A stretch of 64,000 nt of DNA from 66-474 sp035281745 (GTDB lineage Bacteria > Pseudomonadota > Gammaproteobacteria > Xanthomonadales > Rhodanobacteraceae), in contig DATEDI010000010.1 in assembly GCA_035281745.1 (NCBI GenBank), positions 62,001 to 126,000 of the forward strand, in the 5' to 3' direction. Below the pieces are notes generated by a model, which saw nothing but the letters and a program-made list of their open reading frames with translations, ran no database searches and was not told the origin of the DNA. Of the stretch, positions 46,344 to 55,936 are shown piece by piece; the first letter of the stretch is position 1; the number at the start of each line of letters is the position of its first letter. Position numbers and translations under genes: made by a program.

Positions 46344-48814
46344 GCGCCGGCCATTTCCGCCAGCAGCGTGCGAGCTTCGGCCGCGACGTCCTCGAACCGC
46401 GCCTCAGCGCCTTCACGCTGCGCGGTCACGAAAGCGTCGCCAAGCGTGTCGCGCGTTTTCAGTTTTGCCAACTCCTCTGCCTTGCGCCATTGCGCGAACA
46501 GCGGCGCACCGGTCAATTCCCGCACACGCGCGGCGGCCGCCAGGAAGCGCGCGGCCATGGCGGGCTCGCCGCGTTCGACCGCGAGGTAGGCCGTGCCCTC
46601 GACGCAGCCCGCGGCGCCGCGCCAGTTCTGGAACCGGGTAAATCCTTCGAGATCGGACAGCCAGTCTTGTGCAGCGCCACCCAAGTCACCCAGATAAAAG
46701 CGCTGCAGCGCCCGGTTGATGAGCGTGTACGCCCATTGGAAAGAATTCCCGTGCAGGGCGAGGCAGTCCAGTGCCTCGCTGATGCTCGCTTCCGCGTCGC
46801 GATGACGACCATTCATTGACTGGGCAATGCCGCGACCGAGCAACGCATTGGAGCGCAACCACCCGTCATCGAGTTGGCTCGCGACCGCAAGCACCGATTC
46901 CGCGCACGCTTCGGCACCTGCGGAATCCCCGACTATTGCGAGTTCAAACGCCAGGATCGCCTCACCCGCCGCACCCAGCCAGGTATTCCCCTGATCCCTG
47001 GCCAGGGCGATGCCTTCGCGCAATCGCATTCCTGCGCGTTCGTGCATTCCCGAAAATTGCAGGGCTACGCCGCAAGCAATCGATGCCCGTGCAAGATGAC
47101 GCGAGGACGCATGACTCGCCCGCAGCGCCCTCTCCGCCCATTCCACCGACAGGTGGTAGTCGGTACTGCCGCGAAAGTACCAACATAGATTCCCAACCAG
47201 CGCCAGCGCGTCGTCAACGAGATCCGGTTGCGTCAGCGCAAAGTCGAACGCCGCATGCAGATTGGCCCATTCGCGCCTGACCCGGTCAAACCACAGCTGA
47301 TAACGATTGCCGCGGATTTCCGTATAGATGCGTTCGGTAAGCGCCACGAAATGCGCGAGGTGCGCTGCCCGCACCCGTCCCTCGTATTCGCTTGCGACCA
47401 TGCGCCCCTGCGCAAACAGCCGCACGCTGTCGAGCAGGCGATAGGAAGGCGGATTGGTCGTGGTATCGACAGCGAGCAGCGATTTGTCGACCAACCCGCC
47501 CAGCAGGTCCAGCGTCTGTTCCTCGTCAAGCCCGAACACCGCACCCACCGCACTCGCGCCGCTGAGCGTGCAAGCGCCCACAAAGACGCTCAATCCGCAC
47601 AGCAGCGATTGTTCGCGCTCCGACAGCAGCGCGAAGCTCCACTCGATCAGCGCACTCAACGTCTGGTGGCGAGCGGGGCGATTCGGATTGTCCTCGGACA
47701 GGCTGAGAAGGCGAGCCTCCATGCGTATCAAGAGTTGCTCCGGACTCAGCAGACGCAGGCGTGCCGCGGCCAGTTCGAGCGCGAGCGGCAATCCAGCGAC
47801 ACGGCGGCAAATCTCGGCCACCGTGGCAGCGTTGTCCCGGGTCAACGTGAACCCGGATGCGCAAGCCTGGGACCGCAGCAACAACAATCGGACCGCCGGG
47901 ATCGACGAGAGCGAAGCGATCTGCTCAGCCGTCGCCCATTCGCCCGGCGGAGGAACCTGCAATGGCAGCAATCCGTAGAGCGACTCCCCCGCACAGTTCA
48001 GGCGCCGCTGGCTGGTCACCAGGATGTGCAGGTCCGCGCAGGCCGAAAGCAGGCTTGCAACAGCCCTGCCCAGCGGTTCGGCAATGCGTTCACAGTTGTC
48101 GAACACCAGCAGCGCCTGCCGTTTTTGCAGCAGTTCGCCCAGGCGCGCGATCAGCTGCTCCGCGTCGGTTGTTGCATGGATGTCGAACATGCCGGCCATC
48201 CACCGCATCAGCGTGTCGCCGGCGGTCTGTGGCGTACAGTCGAACAGCCACACGCCATCCGGGAAATCCGTTGCAACCGAGCGCGCGGTTTCAAGCGCTG
48301 CCTGGGTCTTGCCGAGGCCGCCGGGACCGGTAATGGTGACCAGCCGATGCTCCCGCAACATCAGCTTGAGTGCCTCGATATCGGGATCGCGGCCGATCAG
48401 CGGTTCGGTGCGTTCCGGCAAGCGCGCACGCGCGGGCGGCGCGAAGCGCAAGCCAGGAGCGCCATCGCCCTGCAACGGTTTCAACGGGGCAATGAAGCGA
48501 TAGCCCAAGCCGTGCACGGTCTGGATGCAATGCGGGGCTTCGCTGTCGTCTGCGAGCGCCCGGCGTAGCTGCGCAATGATGCGGTTGAGCGTGGCCGGGG
48601 TGACGAAACCATGTCCCCACACCGCATCCAGCAATTGGTCGCGGCTTAGCAGTTGGCCCGGATGCGAGAGGAATTCGAGCAGGACGGCGAAGGCCTTCGG
48701 CTCGACCGCGAATTCCTTGCCGCCGCGCAGCAGCTGGTGTGCGCCCGCGTCGACGGTCACGTCGGCGAATGCGAACGTGCTCGTCGTTTGTCCGGCATCT
48801 TCGTGCTTTTCCAT
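46301..48814 (-). CDS. OmpR-type wHTH / STAND ATPase transcriptional regulator
   Basis: The 837-aa protein has an N-terminal winged helix of the Trans_reg_C type (about 15-110, VEPKAFAVLLEFLSHPGQLL and HGLGYRF). An NB-ARC-like NTPase follows, with Walker A TGPGGLGKTQAAL and Walker B ALLVFDNCE. A helical repeat region extends from about residue 450 to the end. This is the signal-transduction ATPase design in which a repeat-region ligand triggers oligomerisation. Its targets may be the divergent secreted-protein gene and the overlapping convergent oxidoreductase. The domain call is firm; the target is inference. Confidence 0.88.
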   Translation of the reverse strand: MEKHEDAGQTTSTFAFADVTVDAGAHQLLRGGKEFAVEPKAFAVLLEFLSHPGQLLSRDQLLDAVWGHGFVTPATLNRIIAQLRRALADDSEAPHCIQTVHGLGYRFIAPLKPLQGDGAPGLRFAPPARARLPERTEPLIGRDPDIEALKLMLREHRLVTITGPGGLGKTQAALETARSVATDFPDGVWLFDCTPQTAGDTLMRWMAGMFDIHATTDAEQLIARLGELLQKRQALLVFDNCERIAEPLGRAVASLLSACADLHILVTSQRRLNCAGESLYGLLPLQVPPPGEWATAEQIASLSSIPAVRLLLLRSQACASGFTLTRDNAATVAEICRRVAGLPLALELAAARLRLLSPEQLLIRMEARLLSLSEDNPNRPARHQTLSALIEWSFALLSEREQSLLCGLSVFVGACTLSGASAVGAVFGLDEEQTLDLLGGLVDKSLLAVDTTTNPPSYRLLDSVRLFAQGRMVASEYEGRVRAAHLAHFVALTERIYTEIRGNRYQLWFDRVRREWANLHAAFDFALTQPDLVDDALALVGNLCWYFRGSTDYHLSVEWAERALRASHASSRHLARASIACGVALQFSGMHERAGMRLREGIALARDQGNTWLGAAGEAILAFELAIVGDSAGAEACAESVLAVASQLDDGWLRSNALLGRGIAQSMNGRHRDAEASISEALDCLALHGNSFQWAYTLINRALQRFYLGDLGGAAQDWLSDLEGFTRFQNWRGAAGCVEGTAYLAVERGEPAMAARFLAAAARVRELTGAPLFAQWRKAEELAKLKTRDTLGDAFVTAQREGAEARFEDVAAEARTLLAEMAGAQSSRTGARSPSGS

Positions 48815-48975
48815 GCCGCCGCGCGCTCCACGCGGATCACGTCAACGCCGCTGCCGCACTCTCGCGATTTCCCTACCGAAACATCATGACTCATGGGCTT
48901 GCCGGGCGCAGTTTATACCCCGGATGACGGCGCATACCGCCGCCCGCCGGGACAACTTTCTTCGAGGAGAACGCC

Positions 48976-49653
48976 ATGAACACCCGCTTGTACGTATCCG
49001 TTGCGATGGCCGTGATCGGCCTGTCCGGTATTGCCGTGACCCATCAGGCCGACGCCTGCGGATTGAACCTGGTCAAGTCCACCAATGGCCAGTGGAAGAT
49101 CGCGCCGCCGGCCAAGCTGTCGGCCGCGGCCGAAAGGATGAGGTTTCTGGCCGCCATCCCGATGAGCGAGACGAAGGCCATGCCCAATCCGCTGCAATAC
49201 CTCGAACCGATCGCGGGCCTCTACGAGGTCACCATGACGGCCGAGGGCAATGGCCCGACGGGCCTGCCGGATGGGGCCGCGGTCGACCACGCCTACGTGG
49301 CTTGGCACGCGGACGGCAACGAGATCATGAATTCCGGGAGGCCTGCCGCAGAAGCCAACTTCTGCATGGGCACGTGGGCGCAAACGGGCGCGCGAACCTA
49401 CACCCTCAAGCACTTCATGCTGTCGTGGGGACAAAACGTGGACGCGGACGGCGTCGACATTGACAACACGTTCGTGGGGCCGGCCAGCATCCAAGAGACC
49501 ATCACCTTGAGCAAGGATCGGAATTCGTACACCGGCACGTTCGTGCTCACCCAGTACGACAAGAACTACAACATCATCCTTCCGGGCGGAATCCCCATCA
49601 AAGGCAACGTGTCGGGAACCCGCAAGACCATCAACTCACCCGTCACGTATTGA
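48976..49653 (+). CDS. Secreted hypothetical protein
   Basis: The 225-aa protein has a signal peptide (about 1-25, ending HQADA), followed by a cysteine. The mature part is rich in beta-strand-type segments (LYEVTMTAEGNGPTGLPDG, ITLSKDRNSYTGTFVLTQYD) and may be a lipocalin-like barrel. No family was recognised. It is divergent from the STAND regulator and ends just before a strong terminator. AGGAG lies about 7 nt upstream of the ATG. Confidence 0.75.
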   Translation: MNTRLYVSVAMAVIGLSGIAVTHQADACGLNLVKSTNGQWKIAPPAKLSAAAERMRFLAAIPMSETKAMPNPLQYLEPIAGLYEVTMTAEGNGPTGLPDGAAVDHAYVAWHADGNEIMNSGRPAAEANFCMGTWAQTGARTYTLKHFMLSWGQNVDADGVDIDNTFVGPASIQETITLSKDRNSYTGTFVLTQYDKNYNIILPGGIPIKGNVSGTRKTINSPVTY

Positions 49654-49666
49654 TCGGAGCGTTGCG

Positions 49667-49699
49667 AAAGGCGCGACGCGTCAGGGCGTCGTGCCTTTT
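49667..49699. terminator. Rho-independent terminator, probably bidirectional
   Basis: The arms AAAGGCGCGACGC (49667-49679) and GCGTCGTGCCTTT (49686-49698) pair over 13 bp with one wobble, with a 6-nt loop and a T-run on the plus strand. It sits between the convergent stops of the secreted-protein gene and tyrS. Confidence 0.88.
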
Positions 49700-49700
49700 G

Positions 49701-50912
49701 TCATGCGCTGAACAGCCGCACCCGCGCGAAGTTGCGCTTGCCCACCTGCAGCACGCCTTCGAAACCTGCTTCGAAGACGCGTTGTGCGTCGTCCACCACT
49801 TGCGCATCGATGCGCACGGCGCGCTCCTTCAATTTGCGGTTGGCTTCCGAATTGCTGGACGTGAGGCCCGCCGCGGTCAGCAGCGCCGGCAAGCGCAGGC
49901 CCTCGGCGGGCACGCCGATCTCGTGCAACGGCAGCGATGACGTGTCGCCTTCGCCACGCACCACCGCGTGCCAGCCGGCGATGGCCTTGTCGGCTTCGGC
50001 CGCGCCGTGGAAGCGCGCGGCCAGTTCGCGCGCCAGGCGCAATTTCGCGTCGCGCGGATTCAGTGCGCCGCTGGCGACTTCACCCTGCATGGACGCCAAT
50101 TCATCCAGCGACACATCGAAGCTCAAGAGTTCGAACCAGCGCCACATCAAGTCGTCGCCGATCTTCATGGTCTTGGTGACCATGTCGATCGCGGGCTCGT
50201 CGATGCCGATGTAGTTGCCGAGCGACTTCGACATTTTCTGCACGCCGTCGATGCCTTCCAGCAGCGGCATCGTCAACACGATCTGCGGCGGCTGGCCGAA
50301 GTGTTCCTGCAGGCCGCGGCCCATCAACAGGTTGAAGCGCTGATCGGTGCCGCCGAGTTCGACGTCGCACTTCAACGCCACCGAGTCGTAACCCTGTACC
50401 AGCGGATACAGGAACTCGTGGATCGCGATGGGCTGCTGCGCCGCGTAACGCTTGGCGAAATCGTCGCGTTCCAGCATGCGCGCGACGGTGTGCTGCGCGG
50501 CCAGCCGGATCATGTCCGACGCGTCCATCTTGCCGAACCACTCGGAATTGAAACGCACTTCGGTGCGCTCGCGATCGAGCACCTTGAACACCTGGTTGGA
50601 ATATGTCTCGGCGTTCGCCAGCACCTCTTCGCGCGTCAGCGGTTTGCGCGTGACGTTCTTGCCGGTCGGGTCGCCGATCATCCCGGTGAAATCGCCGATC
50701 AAAAAAATCGCGGTGTGGCCGAGATCCTGGAACTGGCGCATCTTGTTGAGCAGCACGGTGTGCCCAAGGTGCAGGTCCGGCGCGGTCGGATCGAAGCCCG
50801 CCTTGATTCGCAATGGACGACCAAGCGCGAGACGCGCTTCGAGCTCATCATCCTTCAGGACATCGATCGCGCCGCGATGGATCAGCGCAAGGGCTTGCTG
50901 GTTCGAAGACAT
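49701..50912 (-). CDS. tyrS: TyrS, tyrosyl-tRNA synthetase
   Basis: The 403-aa class I synthetase has the HIGH-type HLGHTVLLNKM, the tyrosine-recognition block VQGYDSVALKCDVELGGTDQ, a KMSKS loop (VQKMSKSLGNYIG) and a C-terminal S4-like RNA-binding domain (AGLTSSNSEANRKLKERAV). The TDQRFN and KMSKS sequences fit the TyrZ/TyrS2 subgroup. The ATG at 50912 gives the usual start; an upstream ATG at 50948 adds 12 unconserved residues. It is divergent from the M23 peptidase gene. Confidence 0.95.
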   Translation of the reverse strand: MSSNQQALALIHRGAIDVLKDDELEARLALGRPLRIKAGFDPTAPDLHLGHTVLLNKMRQFQDLGHTAIFLIGDFTGMIGDPTGKNVTRKPLTREEVLANAETYSNQVFKVLDRERTEVRFNSEWFGKMDASDMIRLAAQHTVARMLERDDFAKRYAAQQPIAIHEFLYPLVQGYDSVALKCDVELGGTDQRFNLLMGRGLQEHFGQPPQIVLTMPLLEGIDGVQKMSKSLGNYIGIDEPAIDMVTKTMKIGDDLMWRWFELLSFDVSLDELASMQGEVASGALNPRDAKLRLARELAARFHGAAEADKAIAGWHAVVRGEGDTSSLPLHEIGVPAEGLRLPALLTAAGLTSSNSEANRKLKERAVRIDAQVVDDAQRVFEAGFEGVLQVGKRNFARVRLFSA

Positions 50913-51038
50913 GGGGTTTTCCGATCGGCGGGCATTGGCGCCACTCAAAAAGTGGGGTGCGTCAACGCGTGAAGGTGACGTGGTGGTTAATTATGTGTTA
51001 ACTGCGAAACCGCGTGCAAATCTTTGTGATTCAAGGCA

Positions 51039-51068
51039 TTGACGCATGCTTTCGGGTGGGGCTATGGT
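51039..51068 (+). promoter_or_regulatory. Sigma-70 promoter for the M23 peptidase gene
   Basis: TTGACG (51039-51044), an 18-nt spacer and TATGGT (51063-51068) predict a transcript start near 51075. This excludes the upstream in-frame ATG at 51014 as the main translation start. Confidence 0.6.
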
Positions 51069-51109
51069 ACGGCCCGTCGCGCGTTTTCGCCCGCTTCAAT
51101 GGATCTCCG

Positions 51110-52570
51110 ATGGATCGCCACCTCCGTCGCGTTACCCCTCATGTTGTGCGTCGTCAGGCGATCCGTCGCAAGACCCGTCAATGCCATTCCCACTTTTATT
51201 CGGGTTGCGCGCATTGGTCGTTTCATGCCGAAGCGCCGCTCGCCGCGCTCGGTTGGACGCGTGAGCGCTGGATTCTCGGTGGCGGTGCCTTCCTGCTTGC
51301 GTTGTTGACACTGCTTGGCATCCCCGCGTGGGCCAGCGTGATCCAGCATGACACCGTCGTGAAACCGGTGACCCGCGAAACGCTGGCGTTGCGGTTGCCG
51401 CCGGCGCCGAAGGAGGCCCCGCGTCAGGTCGTTGCCTCATGGAAAGTCGTGGAAGTACAGCCTGGCGAGACGCTGTCGGAAATTTTCCAGGCGCAAGGCT
51501 TGAGTGGCACCGACCTTGCCGCCGTGATGGCCAGCGGCAAGGACACCGGAGCGCTGAAAACCTTGCATCCCGGTGACCAGGTCGAGTTCCTCACCGATGC
51601 AAAAGGTCAGTTGCAGGGATTTCGTTACGAACCCGACTCCGCGACCCAGGTGACCTTGACTACTCAGGCCGACGGCAGCGTGCGCGCCCAGGTCGCGGTG
51701 TTGCCGGTCGAACGCCGCATGCATTTCGCGCACGGCGAGGTGCAGGGTTCGTTGTTCGCGGCGGGCGAGAAGGCCGGGCTTTCCGAGACGATGGTGTTGA
51801 AACTCGCCGACGTGTTCAAGTACGACATCGACTTCATCAAGGATCTGCAGAAGGGCGACCGCTTCACCGTCGTCTATGACGACATCTACCGCAACGGCAA
51901 GTATTCGGGCGGCGGCAACATCATCGCGGCCGAGTTCGTCAACAATGGCCACCATTACACCGCATATCGCTTCAAGGAACCCGACGGCAGCGTGGCCTAC
52001 TTCAGCCAGGATGGTCGCCCGCTGCGCAAGGGTTTGCTGCGTACGCCGGTCGCCTTCACGCGCATTTCGTCCAGCTTCGGCATGCGCCATCATCCGATCC
52101 TGGGTTACAACCGCCTGCACAAGGGCGTCGATTACGCGGCGCCGACCGGCACCCCCATCCACGCCGCCGGCGATGGCGTGATCACCTTCCGCGGCCGTTC
52201 GCACGGCTACGGCAATTTCATCACCATCCGCAACACCTCGAAGTACACCACCGCCTACGGCCACATGTCACGTTTCGCGTCCGGCCTGCACGTCGGCTCG
52301 CACGTCACCCAGGGTGAAGTGATCGGTTACGTCGGCCAGACCGGCATGGCCACCGGTCCGCATCTGCACTACGAAGTGCGGGTGAACGGTCAGCCCGAAA
52401 ATCCCCTGACGGTCACGATGCCCAAACCGGAGCCGCTGTCCACCAAATTGATGGCCGACTTCCGCGCGCAGACCGCACCGATGGTGGCGCGCATCCAGAT
52501 GATCGACAACGCCACCCAGCGTCTCGCGCGGGTGGCCGACGATCGCGCCAGCGTGGCCGCCACCAACTGA
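51110..52570 (+). CDS. M23-family peptidoglycan DD-metalloendopeptidase with OapA/LysM-like domain
   Basis: The protein of about 486 aa has an N-terminal membrane anchor (WILGGGAFLLALLTLLGIPAW) and a LysM-like/OapA domain (about 115-195, VEVQPGETLSEIFQAQGL). The catalytic M23 domain has the zinc ligands in GYNRLHKGVDYAAPTG and GPHLHYEVRVNG. It cuts peptide cross-links for cell-wall growth, as MepM does. The ATG at 51110 lies downstream of the predicted promoter. anmK follows 8 nt later, coupling wall cleavage with recycling. Confidence 0.9.
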   Translation: MDRHLRRVTPHVVRRQAIRRKTRQCHSHFYSGCAHWSFHAEAPLAALGWTRERWILGGGAFLLALLTLLGIPAWASVIQHDTVVKPVTRETLALRLPPAPKEAPRQVVASWKVVEVQPGETLSEIFQAQGLSGTDLAAVMASGKDTGALKTLHPGDQVEFLTDAKGQLQGFRYEPDSATQVTLTTQADGSVRAQVAVLPVERRMHFAHGEVQGSLFAAGEKAGLSETMVLKLADVFKYDIDFIKDLQKGDRFTVVYDDIYRNGKYSGGGNIIAAEFVNNGHHYTAYRFKEPDGSVAYFSQDGRPLRKGLLRTPVAFTRISSSFGMRHHPILGYNRLHKGVDYAAPTGTPIHAAGDGVITFRGRSHGYGNFITIRNTSKYTTAYGHMSRFASGLHVGSHVTQGEVIGYVGQTGMATGPHLHYEVRVNGQPENPLTVTMPKPEPLSTKLMADFRAQTAPMVARIQMIDNATQRLARVADDRASVAATN

Positions 52571-52578
52571 GCGCCGCC

Positions 52579-53694
52579 GTGGCGCATCAGGCGTCACCGC
52601 TCTATCTCGGGCTGATTTCCGGGACCAGCGCCGACGGCATCGACGTCGCGCTGGTGCGCTTCGCGACGCATCCGGATGTCATCGCGGCCCGAACTTTCGC
52701 CTATCCGGACGAGCTTCGTGCCGGCGTGGTCGCGCTGGCGGGCAATGCCACGGCGATCACGCTGGATGCCTACGGACATCTCGATGCCGCCATCGGCGCG
52801 TGCTTCGCCGATGCGGCGCTGACATTGTTGCGCGATGCGGGCATCGATATCCGCGAGGTGGCGGCGCTGGGCTCGCACGGGCAGACCGTGTGCCACCGGC
52901 CGAATGGGCCCGCCCCCTTTACCTTGCAGATCGGCGACCCGAACGTGATCGCGGAACGCACCGGCATCGTGACGGTGGCGGATTTTCGTCGCGCGGATCT
53001 TGCAGCGGGCGGGCAGGGCGCGCCGCTGTTGCCGGCGCTGCATGCCGCCGTGCTGGCGGATGCCGCAACATCGCGTGCGATCTTGAACCTCGGCGGCATC
53101 GCCAACCTCACGCTGCTGGTGCCCGGCCAGCCGGTGCTCGGCTTCGATACGGGGCCAGCGAACTGCCTGCTGGATGCCTGGTCGCTGCGCCATCGCGGCA
53201 CGTCGCGTGATGAAGGTGGCGCATGGGCGCGCACCGGTCGCGCAGATGCGCGGCTGTTGCAACACCTGCTCGGCGATCCGTATTTCGCGGCGCCCCCCCC
53301 GAAAAGCACCGGGCGCGAATACTTCAATCTCGACTGGCTGGATCCGCTTTTGCCCAACCGCATCGAACCGGCCGACGTGCAGGCGACGCTGCTGCAACTT
53401 TCCGCGCGCAGCATCGCCGATGCATTGCGCGTGCATGCAGCCGGCGTTCGCGAGGTGTACGCCTGCGGTGGCGGGGTGCACAACGCCGCGTTGATGGCGG
53501 CGCTGCGCGCCGAGCTTCCCGATGCGAAGGTCGACACCACCGCCGCGCTCGGACTCGATCCCGATTTCGTGGAAGCGGTCGGCTTCGCCTGGCTCGCGCG
53601 CGCGCGTCTCGAACATGCGCCCGGCAACCTGCCGACGGTGACCGGCGCGCACGGACCGCGTGTGCTGGGCGCGGTTTACGCGCCGCTCGCCTGA
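52579..53694 (+). CDS. anmK: AnmK, anhydro-N-acetylmuramic acid kinase
   Basis: The 371-aa kinase opens and phosphorylates anhMurNAc to MurNAc-6-phosphate in wall recycling. The N-terminal ATP motif is LISGTSADGIDVALVRF, and GFDTGPANCLLDAW and CGGGVHNAALMAAL are conserved ASKHA-type blocks. The GTG at 52579 starts 8 nt after the M23 peptidase stop. The 3' end overlaps the convergent ampG by 19 nt. It forms a recycling locus with ampG. Confidence 0.94.
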   Translation: MAHQASPLYLGLISGTSADGIDVALVRFATHPDVIAARTFAYPDELRAGVVALAGNATAITLDAYGHLDAAIGACFADAALTLLRDAGIDIREVAALGSHGQTVCHRPNGPAPFTLQIGDPNVIAERTGIVTVADFRRADLAAGGQGAPLLPALHAAVLADAATSRAILNLGGIANLTLLVPGQPVLGFDTGPANCLLDAWSLRHRGTSRDEGGAWARTGRADARLLQHLLGDPYFAAPPPKSTGREYFNLDWLDPLLPNRIEPADVQATLLQLSARSIADALRVHAAGVREVYACGGGVHNAALMAALRAELPDAKVDTTAALGLDPDFVEAVGFAWLARARLEHAPGNLPTVTGAHGPRVLGAVYAPLA

Positions 53695-54998
53695 TCGATG
53701 TCGTCGCCCACGCCGTGGGCGCGCAGCCGCGGCACCAGCCACAGCAGCAACAGCGCGGCCGGCAATACCGCCAGCACCGTCAGCACGAAATAGAACCCGT
53801 AGCTGGTCGCCATCACGATGCCACCGGCGAAGAAGCCCATCACCTTGCCCGGCAGGTTCACCATCGAACTCAGCAGCGAGTATTGGGTTGCGGTGTGCTG
53901 CCGGTTCACCAGCGAGGACAGGAACGCAACCGTCGGCGGCCCGAGGAATCCGAGCGTGAAGTTTTCGCCCGAGATCACCACGGTGAGCATGCCGAGGTTG
54001 CCGTGGTGACCGATCAGCAACAGGTACAGCAGGTTGCTGCAACCGCAGGCGACGATTCCGACCAAGAGGCTCGGATTGATGCCGAAACGCGCGACCGCCG
54101 CGCCGCCGACGAACACCCCGGCGATGCCGATCCACACGCCGTAGATCTTGGTAATCGTGCCGATCGCGGTCAGGCTGAAGCCCATGTCGCGATAGAACGG
54201 ACTCATGATGCCGCCGATCGTCGCCTGTTCCGGAAGCTTGAACAGCAGGATGAACAGCAGCGTCACCAGCGCCAGCGCCACGCCGAAGCGTGCGAAGAAA
54301 TCGGTGAACGGCGCCACCACGCCGTTGTGCATCGCCTCCATCCAGCGCCGTGGCGATTCGCGGTGCCGCTCCGGCTCGCGCGCCAGCAGGTTCGCGATGA
54401 CGGGAATCACCATTATCGCGGCCATCACCACGTACACCCACGGCCACGCCAGGTGATCGGCCATGATCAGCGCAAACGCCCCGGCGACCATCAGGCCGAT
54501 GCGATAGCCGAGTGCGTAGGTCGCGACCAGCGCGCCTTGCTGATCCATCGGCGCGATCTCGATGCGCCAGGCGTCCACCGCGATGTCCTGCGTCGCGCCG
54601 AAAAATGCCACCACGAGCGTCGCGGCGATGAAGGCATCCAGCCGTGCCGGCGTCAGGAATGCCATCGCAAGCAGACCGGCCACCACGCCGGCTTGCGCCA
54701 GCAGCAACCAGCCACGGCGGCGGCCCAGCCGCGAGAACAGCGGCAGTCGCCAATGGTCCAGCAGCGGCGCCCACAGGAACTTGAACACGTAGGTCATGCC
54801 GGCGCTGGCGATCATGGTGATGTCGCGCAGCACGATGTGTTCGGCTTTGAGCCAGTACGCCAAGGTGCCCGCGACCAGCAGGAATGGCAGGCCGGACGAA
54901 AACCCGAAGAAGCACATCGTCCACGCGGCCGGCTGCGTGAACGCCTTCCATATCGATGGCTTGGCGGGCTTGGAGGCGCCCGCGGCGCTGCGGGTCAT
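53676..54998 (-). CDS. ampG: AmpG, muropeptide permease (MFS)
   Basis: The 440-aa major-facilitator protein has 12 or more helices. The conserved AmpG segments are FSSGLPFLLVAGTLAYWL near the N-terminus, FGATQDIAVDAWRIE and YALGYRIGLMVAG. It imports GlcNAc-anhMurNAc peptides, the inducers of AmpR. Its ATG overlaps the xthA stop (ATGA), so it is co-transcribed with xthA. It converges on anmK, which acts on its imported product after AmpD and NagZ. Confidence 0.93.
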   Translation of the reverse strand: MTRSAAGASKPAKPSIWKAFTQPAAWTMCFFGFSSGLPFLLVAGTLAYWLKAEHIVLRDITMIASAGMTYVFKFLWAPLLDHWRLPLFSRLGRRRGWLLLAQAGVVAGLLAMAFLTPARLDAFIAATLVVAFFGATQDIAVDAWRIEIAPMDQQGALVATYALGYRIGLMVAGAFALIMADHLAWPWVYVVMAAIMVIPVIANLLAREPERHRESPRRWMEAMHNGVVAPFTDFFARFGVALALVTLLFILLFKLPEQATIGGIMSPFYRDMGFSLTAIGTITKIYGVWIGIAGVFVGGAAVARFGINPSLLVGIVACGCSNLLYLLLIGHHGNLGMLTVVISGENFTLGFLGPPTVAFLSSLVNRQHTATQYSLLSSMVNLPGKVMGFFAGGIVMATSYGFYFVLTVLAVLPAALLLLWLVPRLRAHGVGDDIDQASGA

Positions 54999-55810
54999 TC
55001 CGCGTAGTCCACCGCATCGTACTCGACTGAAAATGGCGCGTGGTCGGAGAACCGCGGAGTCGGGGTGACCATGCAGGTCCGTGCGCGCTTGCCGATGCCG
55101 GGCGTCGCGATCTGGTAATCGATCCGCCAACCCACGTTGTTCGCCCGCGCGGCGCCGCGGTTGGACCACCACGTGTATTCCTCGATGTCCGGTTTTATCA
55201 CGCGGAAGCTGTCCAGCCAGCCGTGTGGCGGTGCGGGCGAGCCGTCGCCGTGTGCGTCCGCGATCAGCGCGTTCAACCACGCGCGTTCTTCCGGCAGGCA
55301 GCCGGAATTCTTCTGGTTGGATTTCCAGTTGCGGATGTCGCGCTCGCTGCGCACGATGTTCCAGTCGCCGCACACCACGTACTCGCGACCGCTGGCGAGC
55401 CAGCCGTCGAAGATCTTGCGCAGCTTCTTCATCGCCTCGAACTTGAACTGCTGGCGTTCCTCGCCCGAGGTCCCCGACGGCACGTACAGCGACACCACCG
55501 AGAGATTGCCGAAACGCGCCTCGATGTAGCGGCCTTCGTCGTCGAAGGCCTTCCAGCCTATCTTCTTCAGCACTTCGTCGGGTTCGCGCCTGGCGTAGAT
55601 CGCGACGCCGCTGTAGCCCTTCCTGGTCACCGCATCGCGGTAGAAACAGTGATGGCCGTCAGGGCGGAACATCGGGTCGATCAACTGGTCTTCCTGTGCC
55701 TTGGTTTCCTGCAGGCACACCACGTCCGCGTTCTGTTGACGCAGCCAGTCGAAGAAGCCCTTGTTGGCGGCGGAACGGATGCCGTTGGCGTTGAAGGATA
55801 TGATTTTCAT
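54995..55810 (-). CDS. xthA: Exodeoxyribonuclease III (XthA/ExoA family)
   Basis: The 271-aa AP endonuclease has the metal- and phosphate-binding blocks SFNANGIRSAANKGF, VCLQETKAQE, SLYVPSG, CGDWNIVRSERDIRN and the C-terminal RFSDHAPFSVEYD. It nicks DNA at abasic sites and has 3'-5' exonuclease activity. The ATG at 55810 starts the conserved MKIISFNANG. It is divergent from pyrE, the usual neighbour, and overlaps ampG. Confidence 0.94.
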   Translation of the reverse strand: MKIISFNANGIRSAANKGFFDWLRQQNADVVCLQETKAQEDQLIDPMFRPDGHHCFYRDAVTRKGYSGVAIYARREPDEVLKKIGWKAFDDEGRYIEARFGNLSVVSLYVPSGTSGEERQQFKFEAMKKLRKIFDGWLASGREYVVCGDWNIVRSERDIRNWKSNQKNSGCLPEERAWLNALIADAHGDGSPAPPHGWLDSFRVIKPDIEEYTWWSNRGAARANNVGWRIDYQIATPGIGKRARTCMVTPTPRFSDHAPFSVEYDAVDYAE

Positions 55811-55936
55811 TGAACAGGGAGCAGGGCAGAGGGAGCAGGGCAAGAGCGTAACGGATACGTGTACACCCAACCACGAATCCTGCGGGCAGACGCGAGGCTT
55901 TATCATGCGGCTTCCTGCTCGCTGCTTCCGCCGACC

